A stretch of DNA of 64,000 nucleotides from Cyclobacteriaceae bacterium (lineage in GTDB: Bacteria; Bacteroidota; Bacteroidia; Cytophagales; Cyclobacteriaceae): the NCBI GenBank assembly GCA_028284125.1, contig JANQSI010000001.1, forward strand, positions 124,001 to 188,000. The letters run 5' to 3'. Position numbers and translations under genes: made by a program. Positions 44,044 to 52,942 of the stretch are shown here, in pieces (the stretch's first letter is position 1; each line of letters starts with the position of its first letter). A model generated the notes under the pieces. The model was not told the origin of the DNA. It did no database searches and was given only the letters and a program-made list of their open reading frames with translations.

Positions 44044-45255
44044 TTAGCGATTTCCAGCTGGTATGGCTGTACTTGTATCTGGGTTTATGGGCTTATTTCC
44101 ATCTTCCTGCTTAAGTTCAAGATCAATGTCTTTTAGCTCATTCTTCTTCACCAACATGTTGTTGTAACCACCTATTATTGGCTCAACTACCAGGTCATCT
44201 CCTTCCTTCAGTCCATTGAAAATGGCATTTTCTTCCGTGAGTCGAATAACATTGATCTCACGTTTTTTAAGCAAAGAATCATTTTCAACAACAAAAACTT
44301 CATCTCCATTGTAAATGGCATTTCTGGGCATAATCATACCGTTTGTCACGGTTCGAGCCGGAATTGCTGCCTGGAAAAATTGTCCATCGTAGATCTTTTT
44401 GCCGTTAGACCGAATAGCAATGAAAACATCAACCGATTGTGTGTTCTGATTCACATAATCGCTGATCCTTGTCACATAGCCATCCCAATACTGTTGAGTC
44501 TCACTGGAGTAAATCTTGACTGGTGATGCTTGCTGGATCCATGGAATATCTTTCGTCTCTACTGCTACTTTTAATTCGTGAAGACCTGCTCGAATGATTT
44601 GACCTATTTTGGTTCCTGGATTCACGAAAGAACCAGACTGTAAATTCACTTCTTTTATACTACCTGCGAACGGCGCGTAGTATCTGTGTTTCGATAAATT
44701 CACCTCAGCACTTTTGATCGAATAATAAGAGGAATAAATTCCTTTGGTAGCAAGGAATGTTTTCTCCTTTTCAGAGGTCGATTTTGGGAGATCAGGAAAT
44801 CTTTTGTCTATGTCCAGTGAATTGAAATATCCCTGCCAAGAGTCAAAACTTTCACTGAAATCAATTTTGATATCGGGAAGAATTCCAGCTAAATCCCTCA
44901 AGAAATTACTCTTTTGTGATTTTAGATTCAAGGAAGCTTCTTCATCATTTATATAAAAAAGCAAAGCTCCTTCCGAAAATCGTTCACCCTCTTTCAGCCT
45001 TATCTTTCCCTGGGACATCCGACCAGATACTTCAGATAAAAGATCTAGAGACTGTGCGGTCTCGACTCTTCCGTAGGTTACAATGTTCGTTTTGAGATTT
45101 TCATAGTTAACCTCTCTGGTATCTACTGTTTTGATTGGCTTAGGAGGTTCAATATCTTCAGGCTCCTTTTTTTGACTTGCAAACATTCCTGCCAAGAGTA
45201 CGGCCGCAACAAGAATGCCAAGTGTCGAACCAATGACCGTTAGTTTCCTTTTCAT
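44044..45255 (-). CDS. RND efflux periplasmic adaptor (membrane fusion protein)
   Basis: An N-terminal membrane anchor (LTVIGSTLGILVAAVLLAGM) is followed by a lipoyl/barrel-sandwich domain with its two halves around residues 55-105 and 185-225 (YYAPFAGSIKEVNLQSGSFV is the second half), and then a beta-barrel and membrane-proximal domain (residues 230-375). The hairpin between the lipoyl halves is short. The C-terminal tail is Pro/Thr/Asn-rich. It is the first gene of the efflux operon; no regulator gene is adjacent, and the divergent neighbour is msrB. Confidence 0.93.
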   Translation of the reverse strand: MKRKLTVIGSTLGILVAAVLLAGMFASQKKEPEDIEPPKPIKTVDTREVNYENLKTNIVTYGRVETAQSLDLLSEVSGRMSQGKIRLKEGERFSEGALLFYINDEEASLNLKSQKSNFLRDLAGILPDIKIDFSESFDSWQGYFNSLDIDKRFPDLPKSTSEKEKTFLATKGIYSSYYSIKSAEVNLSKHRYYAPFAGSIKEVNLQSGSFVNPGTKIGQIIRAGLHELKVAVETKDIPWIQQASPVKIYSSETQQYWDGYVTRISDYVNQNTQSVDVFIAIRSNGKKIYDGQFFQAAIPARTVTNGMIMPRNAIYNGDEVFVVENDSLLKKREINVIRLTEENAIFNGLKEGDDLVVEPIIGGYNNMLVKKNELKDIDLELKQEDGNKPINPDTSTAIPAGNR

Positions 45256-45410
45256 AATTTTCGTTCGGTTAGTCCCACCTTATTAATGCAAAAAGCCTTT
45301 ACTTAGTTACAATAACTTTTGGATTAGTGATGAGTGGAAAAAAGGCAGCCTGAACAGCAATAAACAAGGCTAGTTGGTAATACATAGAACTTTGACAAAA
45401 CCGAAAAGAA

Positions 45411-45806
45411 ATGAGTAAAATCAGCAAAAACGAAGAAGATTGGAAAAAAGAACTCAATGAGGAAGAATATCATGTTTTGAGGGAAAAAGGAACAGAAAAA
45501 CCGTGGACAGGGGCATTACTAGAAAACAAAGAAAAAGGCATCTATGAATGCGCTGCATGTGGTAATGCACTTTACTCTTCAAGTACAAAATTTGACTCTG
45601 GTTCCGGATGGCCAAGTTTTTATGATCCTATCTCTAAAGATGCGGTAGAATTCGAAGTAGACAAAACATTTGGAATGATCCGAACAGAAGTGAAATGCGC
45701 CAATTGTGGAAGTCACTTAGGACATGTTTTTCCAGATGGACCAGAGCCTTCTGGTCAGCGCTACTGCATGAATTCAGTTGCTATGAAATTCAAAAAGGAA
45801 GATTAG
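45411..45806 (+). CDS. msrB: Peptide-methionine (R)-S-oxide reductase
   Basis: The 131-residue protein covers one complete MsrB domain. Catalytic Cys119 lies in [11 protein letters not shown]. Two CxxC zinc pairs are present ([27 protein letters not shown]), and [13 protein letters not shown] is the substrate-side loop. The usual resolving Cys near residue 60 is replaced by the [12 protein letters not shown] context, so recycling may use thioredoxin directly. It repairs oxidised methionine in the cytoplasm. Its stop codon overlaps that of the convergent CheC-like gene. Confidence 0.95.
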   Translation: MSKISKNEEDWKKELNEEEYHVLREKGTEKPWTGALLENKEKGIYECAACGNALYSSSTKFDSGSGWPSFYDPISKDAVEFEVDKTFGMIRTEVKCANCGSHLGHVFPDGPEPSGQRYCMNSVAMKFKKED

Positions 45807-46414
45807 GAGACAATATTCTTGCTAGAAATCTCAATGAACTTCTCATCAATCATCCAAAGGAAATAAGGCGAAATATTTACTGCAACTCCTTTAAGCGCGG
45901 ATTTGACGAAAAATTGGGTTCTATTCACATCATTTTGATGCTCAAGGTATTCATTTACCTCCTCTCCTTTCATTGATCTCATTTGAGGTACTTCCATATT
46001 CAACTGAACACCAAGGAATTCAGATATCTCGGTAATTGACATGGAAGCAATCAAATTTTCAATCTCTGTCATAAAATCATGCTTCATCATAGTTGCCTCT
46101 GAGTTTCGCGTGGTGTTCACACTTTCAGGAAGGCAAACTTTATTGATCAACTGTGTCTCATGAACATTAATAATGAAATAGAAAGATCCTTTTAATTCAC
46201 CTCGAAAAGCCACCTTCACCACATTGACTTTGAATCGCCCAAGTAAATCAAACTCTTCTATTGGTTCCAGGAGACCGGCACCAAAATCCATAAGGTCATA
46301 CTTCATCCGAATACGAAGCATCTGCCCCATGGCTTGAGCTGCTTTATCGAGGGCTTCTTCTACCATTTCTCGATAAACCTCTATATGAGCTTCTGAAATA
46401 TCCTGGTATGGCAT
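45803..46414 (-). CDS. CheC/CheX-like phosphatase-family protein
   Basis: Residues 75-200 contain a CheC-type pattern. The active-site consensus [D/S]xxxExxN is met by DFMTEIEN and is followed by [18 protein letters not shown], as in CheC, CheX and FliY helices. Only one such site is visible, and the proline usually found nine residues later is absent. CheC proteins dephosphorylate CheY-P. The window contains no flagellar, pilus or chemotaxis genes, so its response-regulator partner is unknown; gliding control is one possibility. Confidence 0.65.
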   Translation of the reverse strand: MPYQDISEAHIEVYREMVEEALDKAAQAMGQMLRIRMKYDLMDFGAGLLEPIEEFDLLGRFKVNVVKVAFRGELKGSFYFIINVHETQLINKVCLPESVNTTRNSEATMMKHDFMTEIENLIASMSITEISEFLGVQLNMEVPQMRSMKGEEVNEYLEHQNDVNRTQFFVKSALKGVAVNISPYFLWMIDEKFIEISSKNIVS

Positions 46415-46601
46415 TTAAGTTAAATTGTGACGGTAACTCAATCGAATTTCACTTATCGAAAATGCAATTTAAATCACATTGTTTGCTTAGAGTGACATAT
46501 ATCGACGAATTCATGTTCTATCCTTTTCAATTTGAGGGTTTACGAGATAATCCTTGTCTTATTTCTATAAAATGTCTTGAGATTACGTTACCCTAAGTAT
46601 C

Positions 46602-47399
46602 ATGAAAAAAATAGCAACTCTTTTCTTCATCGCCTTCATATCAGGACCAATCCTTTTTACTAATTGTAGCTCCGATGATGAAATTGATCCTGGGGTCGCC
46701 CCTGAGATTCCACCAATTTCTACGATGATTATGGATTTTGGAATAATAAGTGCAGATGGAGGAAGAGTAGCAACCCAAAATAACTGGGGATTTTCTGTGA
46801 TTAACGTTGCCTTTTGGAATGCCGCTATCACATTGACTTTTACGGTCCCAGTGCTCTCTTTTGCAGAATCCTTTAATCATACACCAACTTTCGATCCTGA
46901 CATCCCTGGCTGGGTCTGGGAATATGATTTTGGGGAAAATTATTCAGCTAGACTCGAAGGAGTAGTTACGACCGCAGCTGTTGAATGGACTATGTTTATT
47001 TCCCAAGATGGTGGCTTTACGGATTTCAACTGGTACTCAGGAACTTCTTCATTGAATGGACTTTCTGGCCAATGGATTTTGAATAAAGATCCACAAGAAC
47101 CACAGCCTTTCATCCAGGTTGATTGGAATCGTTCTTTGACTGGAGATGTTGCTGACATCAGGTATTTAAATATTACCCCAAACAGCAATGACAATGGAAG
47201 TTTTATCCTATTTGAAGTTGCTGATTTCGGCGATTACGATCGATTTTATGACGTCTTTTCAAACCCACAGAATAATACAACCGAGATTGAATGGAACAGC
47301 ACCAATCAAAACGGACGTGTAAAAGATCTTCGTCATTTTGGAGATGAAGAGTATCACTGCTGGGATGAGATGCTGGAGGATATTGATTGCCCCACTTAA
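46602..47399 (+). CDS. Lipoprotein of unknown function, beta-rich
   Basis: A lipoprotein signal ends in LFTNCSS (Cys22). The mature protein of about 240 residues is rich in Trp, Asn and aromatic residues in alternating strands (AVEWTMFISQDGGFTDFNWY, FIQVDWNRSLTGDVADIRYL), which suggests an all-beta fold. Tyr-His-Cys-Trp near the end is unusual for a lipoprotein. No family is recognised. The start ATG lies 187 bases from the divergent CheC-like gene. Confidence 0.75.
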   Translation: MKKIATLFFIAFISGPILFTNCSSDDEIDPGVAPEIPPISTMIMDFGIISADGGRVATQNNWGFSVINVAFWNAAITLTFTVPVLSFAESFNHTPTFDPDIPGWVWEYDFGENYSARLEGVVTTAAVEWTMFISQDGGFTDFNWYSGTSSLNGLSGQWILNKDPQEPQPFIQVDWNRSLTGDVADIRYLNITPNSNDNGSFILFEVADFGDYDRFYDVFSNPQNNTTEIEWNSTNQNGRVKDLRHFGDEEYHCWDEMLEDIDCPT

Positions 47400-47410
47400 G
47401 TCTGAAAAAG

Positions 47411-47430
47411 GATTTTATTTTCTTAAAATC
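47411..47430 (+). terminator. Weak A+T-rich hairpin after lipoprotein gene
   Basis: GATTTTA-TTTTCT-TAAAATC forms a 7-bp stem starting 12 bases past the stop. It is low in G+C, so function as a terminator is tentative. Confidence 0.35.
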
Positions 47431-47528
47431 TGTTAATTAAGGATCAATTTCCTATTTCTTCACGGATTAATCTAACCTGTAGACCCAATCGTGACGTAGT
47501 ACTATTTATGAGCTAACTTTTTTGCAAC

Positions 47529-47536
47529 TATTTTTG
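47529..47536 (+). promoter_or_regulatory. Candidate -7 box for the glycosyltransferase gene
   Basis: TATTTTTG matches TAnnTTTG exactly and ends 35 bases before the ATG. No clear TTG was found 19-22 bases upstream, so the call rests on the -7 element alone. Confidence 0.4.
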
Positions 47537-47571
47537 AAGTAAGCAAGTAAGCTAGAGTAGACGGTTATCAA

Positions 47572-48303
47572 ATGAGTAGAAATGTTGTCGTAATTCCTAC
47601 GTTCAATGAGAAGGAAAATATTGAAGCGATCATAAGCGAAGTAATTCGCCTAGATCCTCAATTCAACGTGCTCATTGTTGACGACAACTCACCTGACGGA
47701 ACCGCCGATATTGTCAAAAACATCATTTCTGAGAATCCGGATCGTGTATTTTTAATTGAACGGGAAGGTAAACTTGGACTTGGAACGGCTTACATCACCG
47801 GCTTCAAATGGGCACTCGAAAATGGATATGACTACATCTGCGAGATGGATGCAGATTTTTCCCATAATCCGGAAGATCTGGTTCGATTGCTTGAAAAATG
47901 TCAGGATGGTAACGACGTAGCAATCGGTTCAAGGTACATCCAAGGCGTCAATGTGGTTAACTGGCCAATGGGAAGAGTTTTGATGTCCTATTTCGCTAGT
48001 ATATATGTTAGGCTGGTAACAGGAATGCCCTATAAAGATTCTACTGCAGGCTTTAAGTGTTACTCCAGGAAAGTGCTTGAAACAATTAATCCGGATAGGA
48101 TCAACTTCATCGGATACGCTTTTCAAATTGAGATGAAATTCAACGCTTGGAAACATGGATTTAAGGTCGTAGAAGTTCCGATCATTTTCACTGACCGCAC
48201 AAAAGGCACTTCCAAGATGTCAAAAGGAATTTTCAAGGAAGCCGTATTTGGCGTGATTGAGATGAAAGTGAAAAGCCTTTTCAGAAAGTACGAACCTGTC
48301 TAA
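47572..48303 (+). CDS. Dolichol/polyprenol-phosphate mannosyltransferase-like glycosyltransferase (GT2)
   Basis: The 243-residue GT-A enzyme has VIPTFNEKENIEAIISEVIR at the start, the nucleotide-sugar DDNSPDGTADI motif, and the acidic MDADFSHNPEDL metal site. GSRYIQGVNVVNWPMGRVLM and VEVPIIFTDRTKGTSKMSKG complete the Dpm1 pattern. Without a C-terminal membrane domain it matches the soluble, membrane-associated Dpm1 form. It would make polyprenyl-phosphate mannose or a similar lipid-linked sugar for envelope glycosylation. Its stop codon overlaps that of the next gene on the other strand. Confidence 0.93.
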   Translation: MSRNVVVIPTFNEKENIEAIISEVIRLDPQFNVLIVDDNSPDGTADIVKNIISENPDRVFLIEREGKLGLGTAYITGFKWALENGYDYICEMDADFSHNPEDLVRLLEKCQDGNDVAIGSRYIQGVNVVNWPMGRVLMSYFASIYVRLVTGMPYKDSTAGFKCYSRKVLETINPDRINFIGYAFQIEMKFNAWKHGFKVVEVPIIFTDRTKGTSKMSKGIFKEAVFGVIEMKVKSLFRKYEPV

Positions 48304-49517
48304 TCAAATCGAATGGCCTCAATCGGTTGAACCTTCGAAATAATCGATACTGGGATAAAAAGAGTCAAACCAATCATACCCAGTACTGAGAGATTAAGCC
48401 ACAAAATAGTCCAAAAATCAAATTGAATGGGGACGTGGCTCATGTAGTAGTTCGCTGCATCCAGTGGAATGACCTTAAAGAAATATTGAATGGCTCCAAG
48501 CGAAATTCCAATCAAATTTCCGAGAAGCAGCCCTTTCATCAATAAGTGAATTCCATTCCACAAGAATATATTTCGTATAAATCGATTAGATGAACCAAGT
48601 GCTTTCAGAGTACCAATCATTTGCGTTCGTTCCATAATGAGAATGAGCATAATTGAAATGATACTCGTGCCGCTCACGAATAAAATAATGGTGAGCAAAA
48701 TGATGACGTTCCGGTTCAAAAGGTTCATCCAATCAAAAATTTGAATAAAGCGATCGGATACCTTATCAACATAAAGGTCAACGTTCACAGAATTGAACAA
48801 GTCCATTTCTGCCTTCTCCAATTCATCAATATCTGAGATAAATATTTCCAAGCCACCTGCAAGGGAATCAGGCCAATTATTGATTCGGCGCACCAGGTCC
48901 AGGTCCCCAATAATGATCTTTTCATCAAATTCTTCCAACCCGGTCTCGTAGATTCCAACTACCTGCAGCCTCCGAAATCGCGGTGGATTTTGAACAAAAT
49001 ATACTAATACCTCATCCGCTATATCAAGCCTCAGGTAAGAAGAAATTTTGTTACTTAGTGCTACTTCAGTTGAGTAGTTTTCATCAGAAAAATCAGGAAA
49101 TCTTCCTTTGATCAAATGCTTGGAAAAACTTGCTGTATCAAATGAATCGTCCACTCCTTTAATCAAAACGCCCTGCACTTCTTCATCAGTTTTTAGCAAG
49201 CCTGCTTTCATAGCAAAAGGCTGCACACGACTAGTCAATGGATAAGACTCCAGCATATCTATCAACGAATCGTCGACCACTATTGAGGTTTCTTCGAATG
49301 AGGTAGAAAGTGTGTACTTGTTGATAATCAAATGACCACTAAAACTGTAAATCTTATTCTTGATTTCACCTTTAAAGCCATGCAAAATCATAAAGGAGAG
49401 GATAAGGACTGAAAGTCCCAACGCAATGCTGATAACCGCAATTTTGCTGATTATAGTAGAAAATGACCCGGCAGTCTCTTTGGAAATTCTATTTGAAACA
49501 AAAAATGAAAACTTCAT
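48300..49517 (-). CDS. LolC/LolE-type ABC transporter permease (FtsX/MacB fold)
   Basis: The 405-residue protein has one N-terminal membrane helix (KIAVISIALGLSVLILSFMI), a 230-residue periplasmic domain and three C-terminal helices (ILLTIILFVSGTSIISIMLI; GLLLGNLIGISLGAI; DFWTILWLNLSVLGMIGL). ERTQMIGTLKALGSSNRFIR is the conserved cytoplasmic coupling loop. Such permeases extract lipoproteins from the inner membrane, with a separate LolD ATPase that is not adjacent here. The end QPIEAIRFD is typical. Confidence 0.9.
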   Translation of the reverse strand: MKFSFFVSNRISKETAGSFSTIISKIAVISIALGLSVLILSFMILHGFKGEIKNKIYSFSGHLIINKYTLSTSFEETSIVVDDSLIDMLESYPLTSRVQPFAMKAGLLKTDEEVQGVLIKGVDDSFDTASFSKHLIKGRFPDFSDENYSTEVALSNKISSYLRLDIADEVLVYFVQNPPRFRRLQVVGIYETGLEEFDEKIIIGDLDLVRRINNWPDSLAGGLEIFISDIDELEKAEMDLFNSVNVDLYVDKVSDRFIQIFDWMNLLNRNVIILLTIILFVSGTSIISIMLILIMERTQMIGTLKALGSSNRFIRNIFLWNGIHLLMKGLLLGNLIGISLGAIQYFFKVIPLDAANYYMSHVPIQFDFWTILWLNLSVLGMIGLTLFIPVSIISKVQPIEAIRFD

Positions 49518-49594
49518 TTCGGTGACTATGGTAATTGCTTTTTAAACGTCAGATCATTCAATTACAATATTAAGTGTTTTACCTTGTGATCATT

Positions 49595-50746
49595 ATGGTG
49601 AGTAAATGGTTTTTCGTATTTGCCATGCTATTTGCATGCGGACCTAGAAGTGAAATTCAGTCAGTAAAGGAAGTATTACCCGGAGCTCATCAGATGGATG
49701 AATACCTGGCAGACCTATCTGGAAAAAATGTTGCTGTCACAGTAAATCACAGTTCGGTTGTTAACAGCACCCATCTCGTTGACACACTTCAAAGCAACGG
49801 AGTAAATCTCTTGAAAGTATTTACTCCTGAGCATGGTTTTACAGGAACCGTAAGTGACGGTATTGAAATTGAATACGACGAGAACCAAGAAAAATACGAG
49901 CTCATTTCACTTTATGGAAAAAACAAAAAACCGACAGCAGACCAACTTTCCGGGATCGATATCATGCTATTTGATATCCAAGATGTAGGAGCACGGTTCT
50001 ACACCTACATCAGTACGATGCACTACGTAATGGAAGCTTGTGCTGAAGCTAACATTCCAGTGATTATTTTGGACCGTCCAAATCCTAATGCTAGCTATGT
50101 GGATGGACCAGTTTTAGATACAGCATACAGTTCTTTTGTTGGCATGCACCCTATTCCAATTGTGTACGGAATGACTATGGGTGAATTAGCACAAATGATA
50201 AATGGTGAAGGGTGGTTGGAAAACGGAATAAAGAGTGAAGTTCGAGTTGTGAAAAACAAAAATTGGGATCATCAAACCACCTATTCACTTCCCGTCAAGC
50301 CGTCTCCAAACCTTCCCAATGATCTGAGTATTTCTTTGTACCCAAGCCTTTGTTTGTTTGAAGGAACCATTGTTTCGGTGGGCCGAGGAACAGACGCTCC
50401 TTTTCAGCAAATTGGCCATCCTGACTATCCTGATTCAACTTATGTTTTTACTCCAGTTTCTATGGAAGGTTCTAAGTGGCCGCCCTACCAAGATCAACTG
50501 TGTAAAGGAAAATCATTCACTGATGTTGAACCAAGCTATGAATTCAACCTAGGCTATTTGATTGAAACATATAAAATGATGGATCGAGACGACTTTTTCA
50601 ATAACTATTTCAAAAGGTTGGCTGGCACTGATAAACTTCAGCAACAAATTGAATCCGGGATGAGTGAAAAAGAAATTCGTCAGACGTGGGAAGAAGGTTT
50701 GAGTAGTTTTATGGAGAAAAGAAAACGCTATTTACTATATGATTAA
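49595..50746 (+). CDS. DUF1343 / NamZ-type exo-beta-N-acetylmuramidase, lipoprotein
   Basis: The start is ATG 49595 (a GTG upstream adds a non-signal-like extension). A lipoprotein signal ends in MLFACG. The DUF1343 domain fills the rest: VFTPEHGFTGTVSDGIEIEY, FDIQDVGARFYTYISTMHYV, ILDRPNPNASYVDGPVL and the C-terminal VSVGRGTDAPFQQIGHPDY. The family removes terminal MurNAc from muropeptide fragments and so serves peptidoglycan recycling. It is probably in the outer membrane facing the periplasm. A DoxX-like gene follows after 11 bases. Confidence 0.9.
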   Translation: MVSKWFFVFAMLFACGPRSEIQSVKEVLPGAHQMDEYLADLSGKNVAVTVNHSSVVNSTHLVDTLQSNGVNLLKVFTPEHGFTGTVSDGIEIEYDENQEKYELISLYGKNKKPTADQLSGIDIMLFDIQDVGARFYTYISTMHYVMEACAEANIPVIILDRPNPNASYVDGPVLDTAYSSFVGMHPIPIVYGMTMGELAQMINGEGWLENGIKSEVRVVKNKNWDHQTTYSLPVKPSPNLPNDLSISLYPSLCLFEGTIVSVGRGTDAPFQQIGHPDYPDSTYVFTPVSMEGSKWPPYQDQLCKGKSFTDVEPSYEFNLGYLIETYKMMDRDDFFNNYFKRLAGTDKLQQQIESGMSEKEIRQTWEEGLSSFMEKRKRYLLYD

Positions 50747-50757
50747 GTTGTACGCCT

Positions 50758-51129
50758 ATGAAAAAGCGAAATAAGATTATTTATTGGATATCCACCGGAC
50801 TGCTATCCTTAATGATGTTAATGTCAGCGGGAATGTACCTATTTAATACAGCAGAAGTATCCAAAGTATTTGTGCAACTCGGTTATAACACCCGCATTGT
50901 TGTTCCGCTGGCGTTTATAAAAATTTTAGGTGTTACAGCTATTCTAACAAGCAAATCGAAAATGCTAAAAGAGTGGGCTTATTTTGGTTTTTTTGTTGAT
51001 TTTTTGTTGGCATTAGAAGGTCATTTATCTGTTGGCGATGGTGAACATGGAGGAGCGCTAATTGCACTTTTCCTATTGATTATTTCCTATTCTTATGGTC
51101 GATTGGTGCATAGAGAGAATAATGCGTAG
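50758..51129 (+). CDS. DoxX-like membrane protein
   Basis: The 123-residue protein has four membrane helices with the DoxX-like pattern: KIIYWISTGLLSLMMLMSAG, VVPLAFIKILGVTAILTSKS, EWAYFGFFVDFLLALEGHLS and ALIALFLLIISYSYGRL. Function is not defined for this branch; related proteins link to oxidative stress. It may be co-transcribed with the muramidase gene. Confidence 0.8.
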   Translation: MKKRNKIIYWISTGLLSLMMLMSAGMYLFNTAEVSKVFVQLGYNTRIVVPLAFIKILGVTAILTSKSKMLKEWAYFGFFVDFLLALEGHLSVGDGEHGGALIALFLLIISYSYGRLVHRENNA

Positions 51130-51191
51130 GCCTTTTATATACCTTCTTTCTAATTTAGAATCAAGGATAATTCCTCTTAAATACCTAATTT

Positions 51192-51569
51192 TTGGATATG
51201 AATAATCCAGTTAACTGGTTTGAGATCCCTGTCACGGACCTAGATCGGGCCAAACAATTCTATGAGGCAGTCTTTGGGTTTGAGATTGCAATTAATGAAA
51301 TGGGCAATGCGAAGATGGGCTGGTTTCCGTTTGATCATGAAGCCCCCGGAGCGACCGGTACATTAATTCAAAATGAAAGCTATGTTCCTTCCTATGATGG
51401 AACGCTGGTTTATTTTTCAGTAGAAGAAATTGATAACACGCTTAAGAAAGTAGAAGCCACAGGAGGAAAAATCATTAACCCAAAATTTAGTATTGGTGAA
51501 TACGGGTTTTGTGGACATTTTGAGGATTGCGAAGGAAACCGAGTGGCATTGCATCAGGCAGCAGACTGA
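51192..51569 (+). CDS. VOC-superfamily (glyoxalase/bleomycin-resistance-like) protein
   Basis: The 125-residue protein contains two beta-alpha-beta-beta-beta modules. NPVNWFEIPVTDLDRAKQFY opens the first and LVYFSVEEIDNTLKKVEATG the second; FGHFEDCEGNRVALHQ-like sequence at the end (CGHFEDCEGNRVALHQ) gives the last metal-ligand region. Members are metal-dependent isomerases, dioxygenases or drug-binding proteins; the substrate is unknown. Confidence 0.9.
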   Translation: MDMNNPVNWFEIPVTDLDRAKQFYEAVFGFEIAINEMGNAKMGWFPFDHEAPGATGTLIQNESYVPSYDGTLVYFSVEEIDNTLKKVEATGGKIINPKFSIGEYGFCGHFEDCEGNRVALHQAAD

Positions 51570-51593
51570 TCAAATCAGACTGAAAATAGACCA

Positions 51594-51959
51594 TTAAATC
51601 CATTCCTGATCACGAACTGTCTTTTCATGCTCCACCTCACCGGTATGTTTTGTTGCTTTTGGTTCAAAGAGTAGAACCCAAACTTCTTCACCATTTTCGG
51701 TTCTAGGAAAATGCTCGACTCCTCTTGGCACAATAAGCATATCTCCTTCCTTAAGAGTTTCAATCCGATCTCTGAATTCCAAGATGAGAGTTCCTCTAAA
51801 AATCATGAAAAGCTCGTCTTCTTCTTCATGACTATGCCAAACGAATTCATCTTTAAACTTAGCCAACTTCACCTGCTGACCATTGAGTTCACCAATAATC
51901 TTGGGTGTCCAATTCTCCGAGAATAAGTTAAACTTCTCTTTGATGTTAACAGCAGTCAT
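51594..51959 (-). CDS. Cupin-domain protein
   Basis: The 121-residue single cupin has the metal-binding pattern WHSHEEEDELFMIFRG (HxH...E) and a second histidine block GDMLIVPRGVEHFPRTE. The fold is a double-stranded beta-helix with a probable divalent metal. The reaction is unknown. The start ATG overlaps the end of the SDR gene by 4 bases, so the two may be coupled. Confidence 0.9.
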   Translation of the reverse strand: MTAVNIKEKFNLFSENWTPKIIGELNGQQVKLAKFKDEFVWHSHEEEDELFMIFRGTLILEFRDRIETLKEGDMLIVPRGVEHFPRTENGEEVWVLLFEPKATKHTGEVEHEKTVRDQEWI

Positions 51960-52819
51960 TGTTCTAACTCTTTTAATTCTTCTTCCGTGTAGTCCGTTGG
52001 TTTGCCCAGGTACTCAAATTTTTTAACCTCTTCTTTGAACTCTGCAAGTTTAATTCCTACTCTATTGTATGCTGGTCCGCCAAGAGGCAGGTGTACTGGT
52101 GGATTCTCTAACTTAGTCAATTCAAACATGGCTTTAACAGCCTTGACAGGATCTCCGATTTGATTTCCGCTTACACTACGAATAGAATCCATGTTTCTAG
52201 TTGCTGTTTCCTTATAATCATCAATTGTAGATTCATTATAGGTAGCTGATCTTCCGGCCCAATCCGTCCGGAATGGACCTGGCTCGACATTGGTGACTTT
52301 TATTCCCAAATGACTTGTCTCAGCTGCAAGTGCTTCTCCAATTCCTTCGAGCGCGAACTTGCTGCCGTTATAAATACCAACTCCTGGAAATCCGTTCAGC
52401 CCTGCAATAGAGGTAATGTTCAAAATATGCCCTGATCGTTGTTTTCTCATAAACGGTAACACCAATTTGATCATTCGAATTGCGCCATAAACATTCACAT
52501 CAAACTGGCGATTGATTTCTACATCAGAAGTCTCTTCAATGGGCCCAATAGTTCCATAACCTGCATTGTTTACGAGAACATCAACTTTTCCATAATTCTC
52601 AGAAATTAATTGACCAGCATCATCAATGCTTTGTTGATCTTGAACATCCAATACCACTCCCCTAATATTGTCTTTATTCAATGCTTCTAATTCCTCAATT
52701 TGTTCCTGTTTTCTTACCGTTCCAATAGCAATTTCACCATTGTCTGCAACCACTTTTGCTAGCTCTTTTCCAAAGCCAGTAGAACATCCTGTGATTAACC
52801 AAATTCGTTTATTCGTCAT
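51956..52819 (-). CDS. Short-chain dehydrogenase/reductase
   Basis: The classical SDR has TGCSTGFGKELA (residues 8-19, nucleotide binding), NNAGYG, the catalytic Ser in NITSIAGL and YxxxK in YNGSKFALEG. The C-terminal region (about 215-287) follows the classical SDR length. Substrate is unknown. It is first in a two-gene unit with a cupin, which may be a metabolic partner. Confidence 0.92.
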   Translation of the reverse strand: MTNKRIWLITGCSTGFGKELAKVVADNGEIAIGTVRKQEQIEELEALNKDNIRGVVLDVQDQQSIDDAGQLISENYGKVDVLVNNAGYGTIGPIEETSDVEINRQFDVNVYGAIRMIKLVLPFMRKQRSGHILNITSIAGLNGFPGVGIYNGSKFALEGIGEALAAETSHLGIKVTNVEPGPFRTDWAGRSATYNESTIDDYKETATRNMDSIRSVSGNQIGDPVKAVKAMFELTKLENPPVHLPLGGPAYNRVGIKLAEFKEEVKKFEYLGKPTDYTEEELKELEQ

Positions 52820-52942
52820 TTTTTCTTTTGTTATCGAACACTCAACTTGTCGCTAATGTTCGCATCAAAGTATTAAATTAGCAATACCTAAACATTTAAA
52901 TCATTTGATCCAAAATTAACCGGCACATACAAAAGAATTACC

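Noticed and set aside
46408-46596. 62-codon open frame between the CheC-like and lipoprotein genes
   Set aside because: It lies in a divergent promoter spacer, overlaps the CheC-like start and has no recognisable protein features.
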